A stretch of DNA of 64,000 nucleotides from Janthinobacterium sp. SUN073 (GTDB taxonomy: Bacteria > Pseudomonadota > Gammaproteobacteria > Burkholderiales > Burkholderiaceae_D). The notes beneath the pieces are model-generated. The model was not told the DNA's origin. It saw nothing but the letters and a program-made list of their open reading frames with translations, and did no database searches. The stretch's first letter is position 1. Each line of letters starts with the position of its first letter. This document shows, piece after piece, positions 7,669-15,171 of the stretch. The stretch spans positions 99,511 through 163,510 of the forward strand of contig NZ_JAPUBT010000008.1 of the NCBI RefSeq assembly GCF_030397665.1, given 5' to 3'. A program made the position numbers and the translations under genes.

Positions 7669-10600
7669 CTAGTTGGATGATATGCTAGCCATAATTTCCA
7701 GAGGCGGCAACGCACGGACAATCTTCATCGTCTCAAGGCTTACCGTAATAACCCTTTGGAATAATTCAAGCGGGTAGCGAGCATTGCCCATCGTTTCAGT
7801 CGCCCACAAATTGGCATCGTTAACGATGCCGCTGTCCTTATGTGTGGTGACTGATTGCCGCTCCATTACCCATTCCAAAGCTGGTTTACCGTTAACAACA
7901 TAGTCGTAAGCTTCCAATGGAATGCCGGTCATAGTGATCTTGTGGTTGTAGACCACACGGGACCTGTCTGTCTTAATTGCGAATTTCATTTGTGTTACTC
8001 GGAAATCAGCATCATCCAGCCCACTCATAAGCAAACCGCCGCCTTCATATCCTACTGGATGACACGGGACCGATTCGTAATTAATATGAAGATCAGCAAG
8101 TTTGCGTCCAGCCTGAGAGAATTTCCAAAAATCCGTAGCGGTCTTAACACATGGAATGCGTGGCAGCTCCTTAGTCAAATTATCAGCGTAACGGTCTCGG
8201 TAGTCAGAAGAATGAAGCAAGCCGTAAACGTAATAAAACACGTCTTCATTTCCAATTACCTCGTTTGGATAAGCGATTTGGAAGTGACTCAAAGCAGATT
8301 GGCTAATGCCGTCATTGCGGGCAAACCCTTGTATAGTGGCCTTTCCAAGTTTTTCCACGGGGGTATCAGCAAATATATCAGCTTGTTTCGAATCTTTGGG
8401 CGATACTTGGTCTTCCTTGCTATAGATATACAGCGGAAAACATTGAGCCTTAGATATCATTTCAAGATCGGGTATTTTGTCTGTCACGAAAGCACAAAAA
8501 TCTTTTGTCGCCCCCCTGCCAGTTACACAAATTACAATATTCTGTATATTCGCTGCTGGAAAAAAATTTGGCACTAGCGCAACATCATTGATAAAGTAAC
8601 GATCAAAATATAGATATTGTTTAGTAAATGGTCTATAGAGGCCGACAGTCATTGTGTTATCACGGTACTCTCGAATGGAAAATTTAGATATATCATTTCG
8701 GAGCGCTCGCGACCAACTTATCTTCGATGGATCCAAGTTAATAAAATCCTCAACAGGAGTTCGCTTATCCAATAAGACTTTAGAGAAAAATTGTTCATAT
8801 CTGTGGGATTCACTATTAAAGAACGAAATCATCTCATTTACTTTTATTGATAACGATTTTTTTGAGAATTGATAAACCCATGCATCGCGATTGGTTTTTA
8901 TCCCCATTGAATAGGTGGAAAAAACCGTTTTTATTCCGTTATCTTTTTTGTCGCCAAGTGAAATAAAATCACTAAAACTATTGTCTCGCTGACTTATCCA
9001 GTCTCCGTGCTCATCTGGTGTAATTGATACCCAACCATTGCTCTCACTAATCCCGGCAATGCTTGTGTAATTACAAATCTTTTCCAATTTTTCATTTTGA
9101 GTCAAATAATCGCCAATGTCGTGCCAGTAAATCTGTCCATGGGTCTTTGCGGCAGGGTTTTTTACGAATAATGTGATCGCAATAGGTGTGCGAGTGCCCT
9201 GACCAAAAACATTATCCTTTTCTTTGCGACGTTGCTCGCCTGATGTTCGAGCATTTCCGCGTAAATGAAACACGTATAAACTACTAAATTCATCGGCCAA
9301 ACATTTACGCAAACCATCAGCGGTATTTGCATCCAAAAAACCAGCGTTCGTCACATATCCGATTACTCCGCTATTGCCGATGCGATCACTTGCCCAACGA
9401 ATTGCCCGAATATAACTATCGTAAAGAGAGTTTTTATTTGTGGCGTTTGATCTTAATGCGTACGTATTTCGAATTTTCTCATCCAACCCAGAATACGCAA
9501 CATTTTGATTATTGTCGTTTGCACTAGCCTGACCCGCAGAGTATGGCGGATTTCCGATAATTACACGAATATCAAGCTTTTTTTGTTTCTTACGGCGTGC
9601 ACTATTCACCACTAAAACTTGATCGACCAAATCCTCTTTTTCGTAAAGCTGGAAAGTGTCAGTCAAACAAATACCTTCAAACGGTTGATATTCTCCGCCA
9701 ACAATATCGTGATAAACGGACTCGATGTTAATTGCGGCAATGTAGTATGCCAACAAAACAATTTCGTTGGCGTGGATTTGACTGCCGTATTTCTTGGGCA
9801 GCTCTGCTTTGCTTATCAGGCCACTTTGCAGCAGTCGCGTGATGAAGGTGCCGGTGCCAGTAAAGGGGTCGATGATATGGACGTTATCGCTGGCAAGCGT
9901 CTGGTCAAACTCACTTTTCAGAATGCCATTGACGCTGTGGATGATGAAGTCCACCACTTCCACCGGCGTATAGACGATGCCCAGGCGTTCCGTCATTCTC
10001 GGGAAGGCGTTGCGGAAAAACTTGTCGTACAGTTCGACCACGATTTTCTGCTTGCCCTCAGCGCTTTGTATGCCGTCGGCGCGCATTGTTACGCTGTCGT
10101 AGAATCGTTGGAGCGTATCGGCTTCCTTCTCCAGGTGATGCTCGTGCAGCACGTCCAGAACACCTTGCATGGCAAGAGACATGGGGTTGTGCTTGGCAAA
10201 ACTGTAGTCCTTGAACAGGGCGTCAAATACCGGCTTGGTTATCAAGTGTTGCGCCAGCATTTCGATGATTTCGGCATCGGTAATGCTGTCGTTCAAATCG
10301 TCGCGCAATTCGTTTGCGAAGCAGTCAAACGCAGCACGTTCTTTAGTATTGTCCGGGTTTTCAACAATGGTCGTTATGCGGGTGATGTGAGTTTGGGCTA
10401 TCTTCGCAATGTCGTTCGCCCAGTCCTCCCAGTGGTGGCGATTGCCGCATTTTTGCACCACCTTGGCGTAAATGGCGCGCTCAATTTCACCAATTTCAAA
10501 TTCCAAAGTTGCTTGCTGCGGAACCTTGTATTCAGCATGGTCTTGACCAATACCAAACTGACCCTTGCCCGTATTGGTCTTGCTCTTGCCACTGCCCTTG

Positions 10601-12627
10601 TCGGCTTTCTTGTTGAGCTTGTCGGTGACGGCGATGACTTCCATTTTTTTCGGGTCTTTGCCAATCAAATCGAGCTTGTTGACCATCGCATCAAAGCGGT
10701 CGTCGTGTGAACGCAAGGCTTGCAACACTTGCCACACGACTTTGTAGGTCTTGTTGTCGTTCAGCGCTTCATGCGCCTCCATGCCATCCGGGATTACGAC
10801 AGGCAGGATTACATAGCCGCGTTTCTTGCCGGGAGCGTTGCGCATGACACGCCCCACCGATTGCACCACGTCCACTTGCGAATTGCGTGGGGTCAGGAAT
10901 AGCACGGCGTCCAGTGCCGGCACGTCCACGCCTTCGGACAAGCAACGTACATTGCTCAAGATGCGGCAGGTGTTATCCGGGGCTTCGGCTTTCAACCATG
11001 TCAGCTTTTCCTCTTTCTGACTGGCGCTCATGCCGCCATCAACGTGGGCCGCTTCACAGGTCAGACGTGCGATGGTCTCAAACTCGTCTTCTTCCTGATA
11101 GGCTTCAACGACTGCCTGGAACATGCCAGCGATGTTCTTTGAACTGACTTTGTGCGTTTTTGCCGTCATGGCATTTTTTTGCGATTCGATGACCTGGCAA
11201 AACGCCACGGCGCGGCGCATAGGATCTGTATCGCCGTTCAAATCGTCTTGCGTATCTTGCTTGCTCAGGGCTTTCCAGCAGCCGATAATCTTGGCCGCAT
11301 CGTCCACCTTGAGTTGATTGTTTTCATCGGCAAGCAAGCTTTGTAGGCGACTGCTAATGTGCTTCGCGTCCACGGCCAGGACGATGACCTTGTAATCGAC
11401 CAGCAGGCCGCGCTTGACGGCCTCGGAAAACGTGATGACATACAGTTCCTCGCCATACAGTGCTTTATCGTCCATCGAGCAAATCGCTACATTGTCCTTC
11501 TCTGCACTTGCTTTGGCGGTGTCGGCATAAATGCGCGGCGTCGCGGTCATATAGATGCGTTTGGCGGAATGGATAAAGTCAGCGTCGTGAACTTTAACGA
11601 AACTGCTTTCATCATCATCGCCAAATGTTGCGCCTGTTGTGCGGTGCGCTTCGTCACAGATAATCAGGTCGAAATCAGCAAGCTCGAATAGCTTCTGAGC
11701 CTTGCTGATAACATCAATCGAGTGATAGGTAGAGAAAACGACGCTCATGTGTTCGTCGTCATGGCGCTTTGCCATTTCTAATGCCAGCCGTGCTGGCTCT
11801 GTCGTGGCTGGGTATCGCAGCTCATGTGCAAAGGTTTGAACCACATCCTCGTCTTTCGCTCGCTTCTTCCCGACATCGCTATCAGAACAGACAGCAAAGC
11901 TGTGTAGCGGCGTGGCGCTTTCCTGCGTCCATTCAGTCAGTGTTTGCGACAGCAAAGAAAGGCTCGGAACCAAGAACAGCACCCGCTTGCCAGCACCAGC
12001 CAATTTTTCAGCAATCTTCAAGCTGGTAAAAGTTTTGCCGGTACCGCAAGCCATGATGAGCTTGCCGCGGTCAGCAGTCATTAACCCATGCTCAGCGGCG
12101 TTCAAGGCAGTCTGCTGGTGTTCACGCAGAGTCTTTTTTGCTTTGATGACTGGCGCTTGGTGCGGGCGGTATTTTGCCCAATCAATCTGACTGTTTTCGA
12201 GATCGTTCAAGTCGATTTTGTTGACAGGCGGCTGCTGATTTTGTAACGCGTCGTTGGCGTGCTCGCTCCAATTGTTGGTCGTGGTGACGATTAGGCGGCG
12301 AGTGAATGGTTTCTTGCCTGAGGCAGTGAAGAAGCTGTCAATGTCGGCCTTTTGAACCTTGTAGTCGTCTGCGTAAAATTTACATTGAATTGCGTGGATT
12401 TCTGCCGTTCCTTGAGTTCGCGCAACAAGATCAATGCCGGTATCGCGACCATCCAAACCGTGCTCTTTTGCCCACTCCGTATATGACCAGACCTTGTCGT
12501 ACAGGTCGCGGTAAGTAGCTTCGTTGCGGAAATAGGTAACGATCAGATCTTCAAAGTAAGTACCTTTTTCGCGTTCACTAACGGATGCTTGTCGGTAGGT
12601 ATCCAGTAATTCATGTAAAGCGGCCAT
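7669..12627 (-). CDS. Type ISP restriction-modification enzyme (nuclease-helicase-methyltransferase)
   Basis: This single chain of about 1,650 residues both modifies and cuts foreign DNA. Domains in order: Mrr-like nuclease (GIDLVA then QCKFY, residues ~65-82); superfamily 2 translocase (MACGTGKT ~194, CDEAH ~324, MTATPR, SVGRVMR ~590); N6-adenine methyltransferase (DPFTGTGTF ~922, GNPPY ~1026); and a C-terminal target-recognition region (~1150-1500). Length and order match the LlaGI/LlaBIII family. The recognition part is much more AT-rich than the helicase part, fitting exchange of specificity. The ATG giving MAALHELL is preferred; a TTG 27 bases upstream is also open. No separate methyltransferase or specificity subunit is needed. 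An operator-like dyad lies ~135 bases upstream. Confidence 0.92.
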   Translation of the reverse strand: MAALHELLDTYRQASVSEREKGTYFEDLIVTYFRNEATYRDLYDKVWSYTEWAKEHGLDGRDTGIDLVARTQGTAEIHAIQCKFYADDYKVQKADIDSFFTASGKKPFTRRLIVTTTNNWSEHANDALQNQQPPVNKIDLNDLENSQIDWAKYRPHQAPVIKAKKTLREHQQTALNAAEHGLMTADRGKLIMACGTGKTFTSLKIAEKLAGAGKRVLFLVPSLSLLSQTLTEWTQESATPLHSFAVCSDSDVGKKRAKDEDVVQTFAHELRYPATTEPARLALEMAKRHDDEHMSVVFSTYHSIDVISKAQKLFELADFDLIICDEAHRTTGATFGDDDESSFVKVHDADFIHSAKRIYMTATPRIYADTAKASAEKDNVAICSMDDKALYGEELYVITFSEAVKRGLLVDYKVIVLAVDAKHISSRLQSLLADENNQLKVDDAAKIIGCWKALSKQDTQDDLNGDTDPMRRAVAFCQVIESQKNAMTAKTHKVSSKNIAGMFQAVVEAYQEEDEFETIARLTCEAAHVDGGMSASQKEEKLTWLKAEAPDNTCRILSNVRCLSEGVDVPALDAVLFLTPRNSQVDVVQSVGRVMRNAPGKKRGYVILPVVIPDGMEAHEALNDNKTYKVVWQVLQALRSHDDRFDAMVNKLDLIGKDPKKMEVIAVTDKLNKKADKGSGKSKTNTGKGQFGIGQDHAEYKVPQQATLEFEIGEIERAIYAKVVQKCGNRHHWEDWANDIAKIAQTHITRITTIVENPDNTKERAAFDCFANELRDDLNDSITDAEIIEMLAQHLITKPVFDALFKDYSFAKHNPMSLAMQGVLDVLHEHHLEKEADTLQRFYDSVTMRADGIQSAEGKQKIVVELYDKFFRNAFPRMTERLGIVYTPVEVVDFIIHSVNGILKSEFDQTLASDNVHIIDPFTGTGTFITRLLQSGLISKAELPKKYGSQIHANEIVLLAYYIAAINIESVYHDIVGGEYQPFEGICLTDTFQLYEKEDLVDQVLVVNSARRKKQKKLDIRVIIGNPPYSAGQASANDNNQNVAYSGLDEKIRNTYALRSNATNKNSLYDSYIRAIRWASDRIGNSGVIGYVTNAGFLDANTADGLRKCLADEFSSLYVFHLRGNARTSGEQRRKEKDNVFGQGTRTPIAITLFVKNPAAKTHGQIYWHDIGDYLTQNEKLEKICNYTSIAGISESNGWVSITPDEHGDWISQRDNSFSDFISLGDKKDNGIKTVFSTYSMGIKTNRDAWVYQFSKKSLSIKVNEMISFFNSESHRYEQFFSKVLLDKRTPVEDFINLDPSKISWSRALRNDISKFSIREYRDNTMTVGLYRPFTKQYLYFDRYFINDVALVPNFFPAANIQNIVICVTGRGATKDFCAFVTDKIPDLEMISKAQCFPLYIYSKEDQVSPKDSKQADIFADTPVEKLGKATIQGFARNDGISQSALSHFQIAYPNEVIGNEDVFYYVYGLLHSSDYRDRYADNLTKELPRIPCVKTATDFWKFSQAGRKLADLHINYESVPCHPVGYEGGGLLMSGLDDADFRVTQMKFAIKTDRSRVVYNHKITMTGIPLEAYDYVVNGKPALEWVMERQSVTTHKDSGIVNDANLWATETMGNARYPLELFQRVITVSLETMKIVRALPPLEIMASISSN

Positions 12628-12761
12628 GTTCGAGGGCTTTCTGTTGGAAAACAATGACCGTTATTATGGCCCACAACGAACACTATCGGGTCTAAAAAGG
12701 CACCATTCTTAAGCGCCCTAACGCTTGCTTTCATATACCGTCTAGAGCCTTGCTCTTGTAC

Positions 12762-12778
12762 TGTCGGTTCAACCGACA
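12762..12778. promoter_or_regulatory. Operator-like dyad TGTCGG-TTCAA-CCGACA
   Basis: This perfect 6-bp inverted repeat with a 5-base spacer lies between the divergent restriction-modification gene (start 12627) and the DUF6641-like gene (start 12906). It could affect either or both. It matches the dyad before the regulator at 5474-5827. Confidence 0.6.
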
Positions 12779-12849
12779 ACTAAACCACCTTTAACAGATA
12801 GTAGGCGAAAGATAATGTTTTAACAAACCATACCCAAAAAGTCATTATT

Positions 12850-12870
12850 TTGTTGATTTTATATCAACAA
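12850..12870. promoter_or_regulatory. Second dyad TTGTTGAT-N5-ATCAACAA in the same divergent region
   Basis: This perfect 8-bp inverted repeat with a 5-base TTTAT spacer ends 35 bases before the start at 12906. Its core differs from the TGTCGG family, so a different regulator is likely. It sits where a promoter for the rightward gene should be. Confidence 0.5.
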
Positions 12871-12905
12871 TACTACACCATCCTTTCCGTGAACAACTAC
12901 TAAGG

Positions 12906-13358
12906 ATGGCAAATATGTCCCTGCTGAACAGCTTGAAAATCGTTACCGCAAAACGCCCTGCCCCTGTATCGCCAATCGCACGTCGCCGTGACATGCTGAT
13001 CACGAAACTGAACGAACAGGTCGCTTACGCCCAAGCCCAGCAAGACGGCGGCGTGTACGCGCCAACGCGCATTTGCACCGTGAAGGATCAAGAGTCCGGC
13101 GAGAGCAAGCGCATTGAAATGCCGAAGCGCGTTAAGCCTTGGTGGTTTACTGATGACAGCGGCAAGCTGTGCCTGGTCGTCAAATACGGCACTAAACCGC
13201 TGGAACTGGCGAAGGGTAAGGTTGCTATCGAGATGACCGCGCAAGCTGACCTGATCCCGACGCTGGAAACGCTGAAAGCTGCTGTATCTGCTGGCGAGTT
13301 GGACGCTCAGATCGAAGTAATGAGCGGCATGCTGCGCAAAGGCTTCGCCAAGAAGTGA
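12906..13358 (+). CDS. DUF6641-like protein
   Basis: This 150-residue soluble protein resembles a family I recall as DUF6641, found on plasmids and islands. Typical stretches are LKIVTAKRPAPVSPIARRRD at the N-terminus, YAPTRICTVKD and KRVKPWWFTDDSGKLCLVV in the middle, and a helical C-terminus (LETLKAAVSAGELDAQI). No enzyme motif or membrane segment is visible. Function is unknown. The gene lies divergent to the Type ISP enzyme and shares the operator-bearing region with it. The ATG at 12906 follows AGGATGGCAAAT; MSLLNSLK three codons on is an alternative start. Confidence 0.75.
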   Translation: MANMSLLNSLKIVTAKRPAPVSPIARRRDMLITKLNEQVAYAQAQQDGGVYAPTRICTVKDQESGESKRIEMPKRVKPWWFTDDSGKLCLVVKYGTKPLELAKGKVAIEMTAQADLIPTLETLKAAVSAGELDAQIEVMSGMLRKGFAKK

Positions 13359-13365
13359 CCTGGCA

Positions 13366-13387
13366 GTTGGCAGCCCATGCTGCCAAC
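13366..13387 (+). terminator. Hairpin after the DUF6641-like gene
   Basis: GTTGGCAGC and GCTGCCAAC pair perfectly around CCAT, seven bases after the stop codon. No T-run follows, so this may protect the mRNA end rather than terminate. Confidence 0.45.
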
Positions 13388-13400
13388 ATCTCTAGCGCAA

Positions 13401-13417
13401 TGTCGGTTTAAACGACA
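13401..13417. promoter_or_regulatory. Operator-like dyad TGTCGG-TTTAA-ACGACA
   Basis: This third copy of the TGTCGG-N5-CCGACA family has one mismatch in the arms. It lies 115 bases upstream of the extended -10 at 13531 and may act on the small gene at 13645. Confidence 0.5.
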
Positions 13418-13530
13418 CCCGCTACCTGCACACGTCTTGAAGTAATAGCTGTTAAGTGCCGTGGGCCAGAGGTCACACCTATACAAACAGCCGCAAAACT
13501 AGCAGCAATCGCGGAACTCTACGTGGAAAC

Positions 13531-13543
13531 TGCTATAATTTTT
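13531..13543 (+). promoter_or_regulatory. Extended -10 promoter element (second copy)
   Basis: TGCTATAATTTTT is identical to 2228-2240 and is followed by a leader of about 105 bases to the ATG at 13645. The ends of both leaders also resemble each other (CAATTAAC then an A-rich stretch before ATG). Confidence 0.5.
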
Positions 13544-13644
13544 GTATCAATATTTTACCCACTATTTGGCAACTATCTGGCGCACCCAATACCTGATTGC
13601 CATCAGCCGAACTGTGCACATCACAATTAACTTGAGTTGAGCAA

Positions 13645-13899
13645 ATGAAGAAAGCGCCAATCGCCCTGATGCAGACAACGCTTGAGAAGTGTGGTGATTG
13701 TGAAATGTGCGGTATTAGAAAAATGTATGCCCGGCTTCGGCTTAACTTGGCTATGGAGCGTTTCCTAAACGCGAGAAACCGGCAAGAAAAAGGGCAAGCG
13801 GCGCGATGGGTAGTCGCTTGGAACGCCCAACTCGTGCAACTGGCAAGCAACTCGCTCCGCCATGAGGAAAAATCACCTACGCATCGATGCAAATTGTGA
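13645..13899 (+). CDS. Small Cys-containing hypothetical protein, 84 aa
   Basis: The N-terminal third holds a tight cysteine cluster (KCGDCEMCGIRKMY), a possible metal-binding knuckle, followed by a basic helical region (MYARLRLNLAMERFLNARNR) and a final Cys near the end. A promoter and ~105-base leader support expression. The Shine-Dalgarno is weak (GAGTTGAG). It is the last gene of the element before the trmJ junction. Nucleic-acid binding is plausible but I recognise no family. Confidence 0.5.
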   Translation: MKKAPIALMQTTLEKCGDCEMCGIRKMYARLRLNLAMERFLNARNRQEKGQAARWVVAWNAQLVQLASNSLRHEEKSPTHRCKL

Positions 13900-13962
13900 C
13901 ATGAAAAATTTCAAAATTCACATATTCTGCGCATTTTTTGCACACAATGCTACGACTGACAG

Positions 13963-13991
13963 GAAAGCCGCATAGGCACAGGCTTTCTTTT
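13963..13991 (+). terminator. Rho-independent terminator at the element edge
   Basis: GAAAGCC (13963-13969) and GGCTTTC (13981-13987) are followed by TTT. It would end rightward transcription just before the trmJ junction. Confidence 0.5.
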
Positions 13992-14000
13992 GTGCAACGC

Positions 14001-14117
14001 TTAACCCATCGTTTTCATGGCGCGCGCGACGCCGCCAATGTTGCCAGGACGACTAGTTTCGACAAGAATAAATCGCAGGCGTTTGAAAAGAGACGTGTTG
14101 ATTTCGGGCAGATTCAT
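14001..14117 (-). pseudogene. trmJ: trmJ 5' fragment truncated by the element
   Basis: Reading leftward from the ATG at 14117, the frame gives 38 residues and a stop. They end with FILVETSRPGNIGGVARAMK followed by Thr-Met-Gly. This is the conserved N-terminus of TrmJ, the SPOUT-family methyltransferase that 2'-O-methylates tRNA position 32. Intact TrmJ is about 250 residues. The match stops abruptly and is followed by AT-rich element DNA, so the rest of the gene was separated by insertion. The fragment is divergent to suhB, the usual arrangement in Burkholderiales. The gene may be completed or replaced at the other end of the element, outside the window. Confidence 0.85.
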
Positions 14118-14121
14118 TTAA

Positions 14122-14133
14122 AATAGCGCTATT
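14122..14133. promoter_or_regulatory. Palindrome AATAGCGCTATT in the trmJ-suhB divergent region
   Basis: This perfect 12-bp palindrome begins five bases before the trmJ start codon and lies 170 bases upstream of suhB. It may be a regulator site or chance; the remainder of 14134-14303 shows nothing definite. Confidence 0.3.
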
Positions 14134-14303
14134 GCGCGGTATCGATACAGGAAATTTCGGGAAACGGAGTCACAAAACGCTGACGCCAGGCCGGGATTTT
14201 AACCACTTCGGCACCGCTCCGCTCTTTAATTCATTCTTGCACTCTATCGTACCGGCGCCGCAAGGCGGCCATGGGCGGTCGCGTGCTTTTAACGGAAGCT
14301 CAC

Positions 14304-15095
14304 ATGCACCCAATGCTCAACACGGCGATCAAAGCCGCCCGCCGCGGCGCCGCCGTCATCAATCGCGCCTCTTTTGACCTCGACCGCGTCGTCGTCACGG
14401 AAAAACAACATAACGATTTCGTCACCGACGTCGATCAGGCGGCCGAACAAGCCATCATCGAGGTGCTGTCCAAAGCCTACCCGGACCACGCGTTCCTGGC
14501 TGAGGAATCGGGAGCTTCCGCCAACTCGCACGACGAGAATGAATATCAGTGGATCATCGACCCGATCGATGGCACCACCAACTTTATCCACGGTTTCCCG
14601 CAATACTGCATCTCGATCGCGCTCGCGCATCGCGGCGTCGTCACGCAAGCCGTCATCTACGATCCGGTCCGCAACGACCTGTTCACGGCCACCAAGGGCG
14701 CCGGCGCCTACCTGAACGAAAAACGCATCCGCGTCACCAAGCTGGACCGCATCTCGAACGCCCTGCTGGGCACCGGCTACGTGGCCGGCAGCGCCCGCGC
14801 GCTGGACGAATACCTGAAGATGTACGCGATCATGGGCGAACGCAGCCAGGGCGTGCGTCGCGCCGGCTCGGCCGCGCTGGACCTGGCCTACGTCGCCTGC
14901 GGCCGCCTGGACGGCTTCTACGAAAAAGGCTTGAAGCCTTGGGATATCGCTGCCGGCGCCCTGATGATCACGGAATCGGGCGGCATCGTCGGTGAATTTT
15001 CCGGCGAATCGGACTACCTGTACAAGGGCGACGTCATCGCCGCCAGCCCGAAGATTTTTGGCCAGATGATCACCCTGCTGACGCCTTTCGCCTGA
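14304..15095 (+). CDS. suhB: Inositol-1-monophosphatase SuhB
   Basis: This cytoplasmic Mg-dependent phosphatase hydrolyses myo-inositol phosphates; in E. coli SuhB also joins the rRNA antitermination complex. The 263-residue length matches the family. Metal-site motifs are present: [16 protein letters not shown] (motif A) and [15 protein letters not shown] (motif B). The start at MHPMLN agrees with the E. coli start and follows GGAAG. The gene is first on the chromosomal side of the trmJ junction and ends at a strong bidirectional terminator. Confidence 0.97.
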   Translation: MHPMLNTAIKAARRGAAVINRASFDLDRVVVTEKQHNDFVTDVDQAAEQAIIEVLSKAYPDHAFLAEESGASANSHDENEYQWIIDPIDGTTNFIHGFPQYCISIALAHRGVVTQAVIYDPVRNDLFTATKGAGAYLNEKRIRVTKLDRISNALLGTGYVAGSARALDEYLKMYAIMGERSQGVRRAGSAALDLAYVACGRLDGFYEKGLKPWDIAAGALMITESGGIVGEFSGESDYLYKGDVIAASPKIFGQMITLLTPFA

Positions 15096-15120
15096 TCGCC
15101 AGACGCAGACTGATGTAAAA

Positions 15121-15150
15121 AAAGCTGCCGGAGGAAACTCCGGCAGCTTT
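15121..15150. terminator. Bidirectional rho-independent terminator
   Basis: The stem AAAGCTGCCGGAG / CTCCGGCAGCTTT has a GAAA loop and is flanked by A-run and T-run. It serves suhB on the plus strand and the convergent Tad operon, ending at 15172, on the minus strand. Confidence 0.95.
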
Positions 15151-15171
15151 TTTTTGCCCAGTGACCCGCGG

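Larger units (their letters stand above)
1..14003. mobile_element. Right part of an integrated genomic element inserted in trmJ
   Basis: This block is visibly AT-richer than the rest of the window, has no housekeeping genes, and carries a tyrosine recombinase, a Type ISP restriction-modification enzyme and several unknown proteins. Its right edge is set by a trmJ gene fragment whose reading frame stops at 14001-14003 immediately after a highly conserved trmJ motif. The left edge is outside the window, and no copy of the trmJ core motif is visible near position 1. Element type (island, integrative element or remnant) cannot be decided: no conjugation or phage structural genes are seen here. 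Confidence 0.75.

Noticed and set aside
7621-7680. Integron attC site suggested by GTTGGAT beside a hairpin
   Set aside because: Only one core-like match is present, the paired core and attC layout are missing, and the recombinase is not IntI-like.
9619-10710. 363-codon plus-strand ORF
   Set aside because: It is antisense to the motif-rich helicase/methyltransferase part of the Type ISP gene and has no recognisable domain or start signal.
13938-14126. 62-codon plus-strand ORF at the element edge
   Set aside because: It is antisense to the trmJ fragment and crosses the junction and a terminator.
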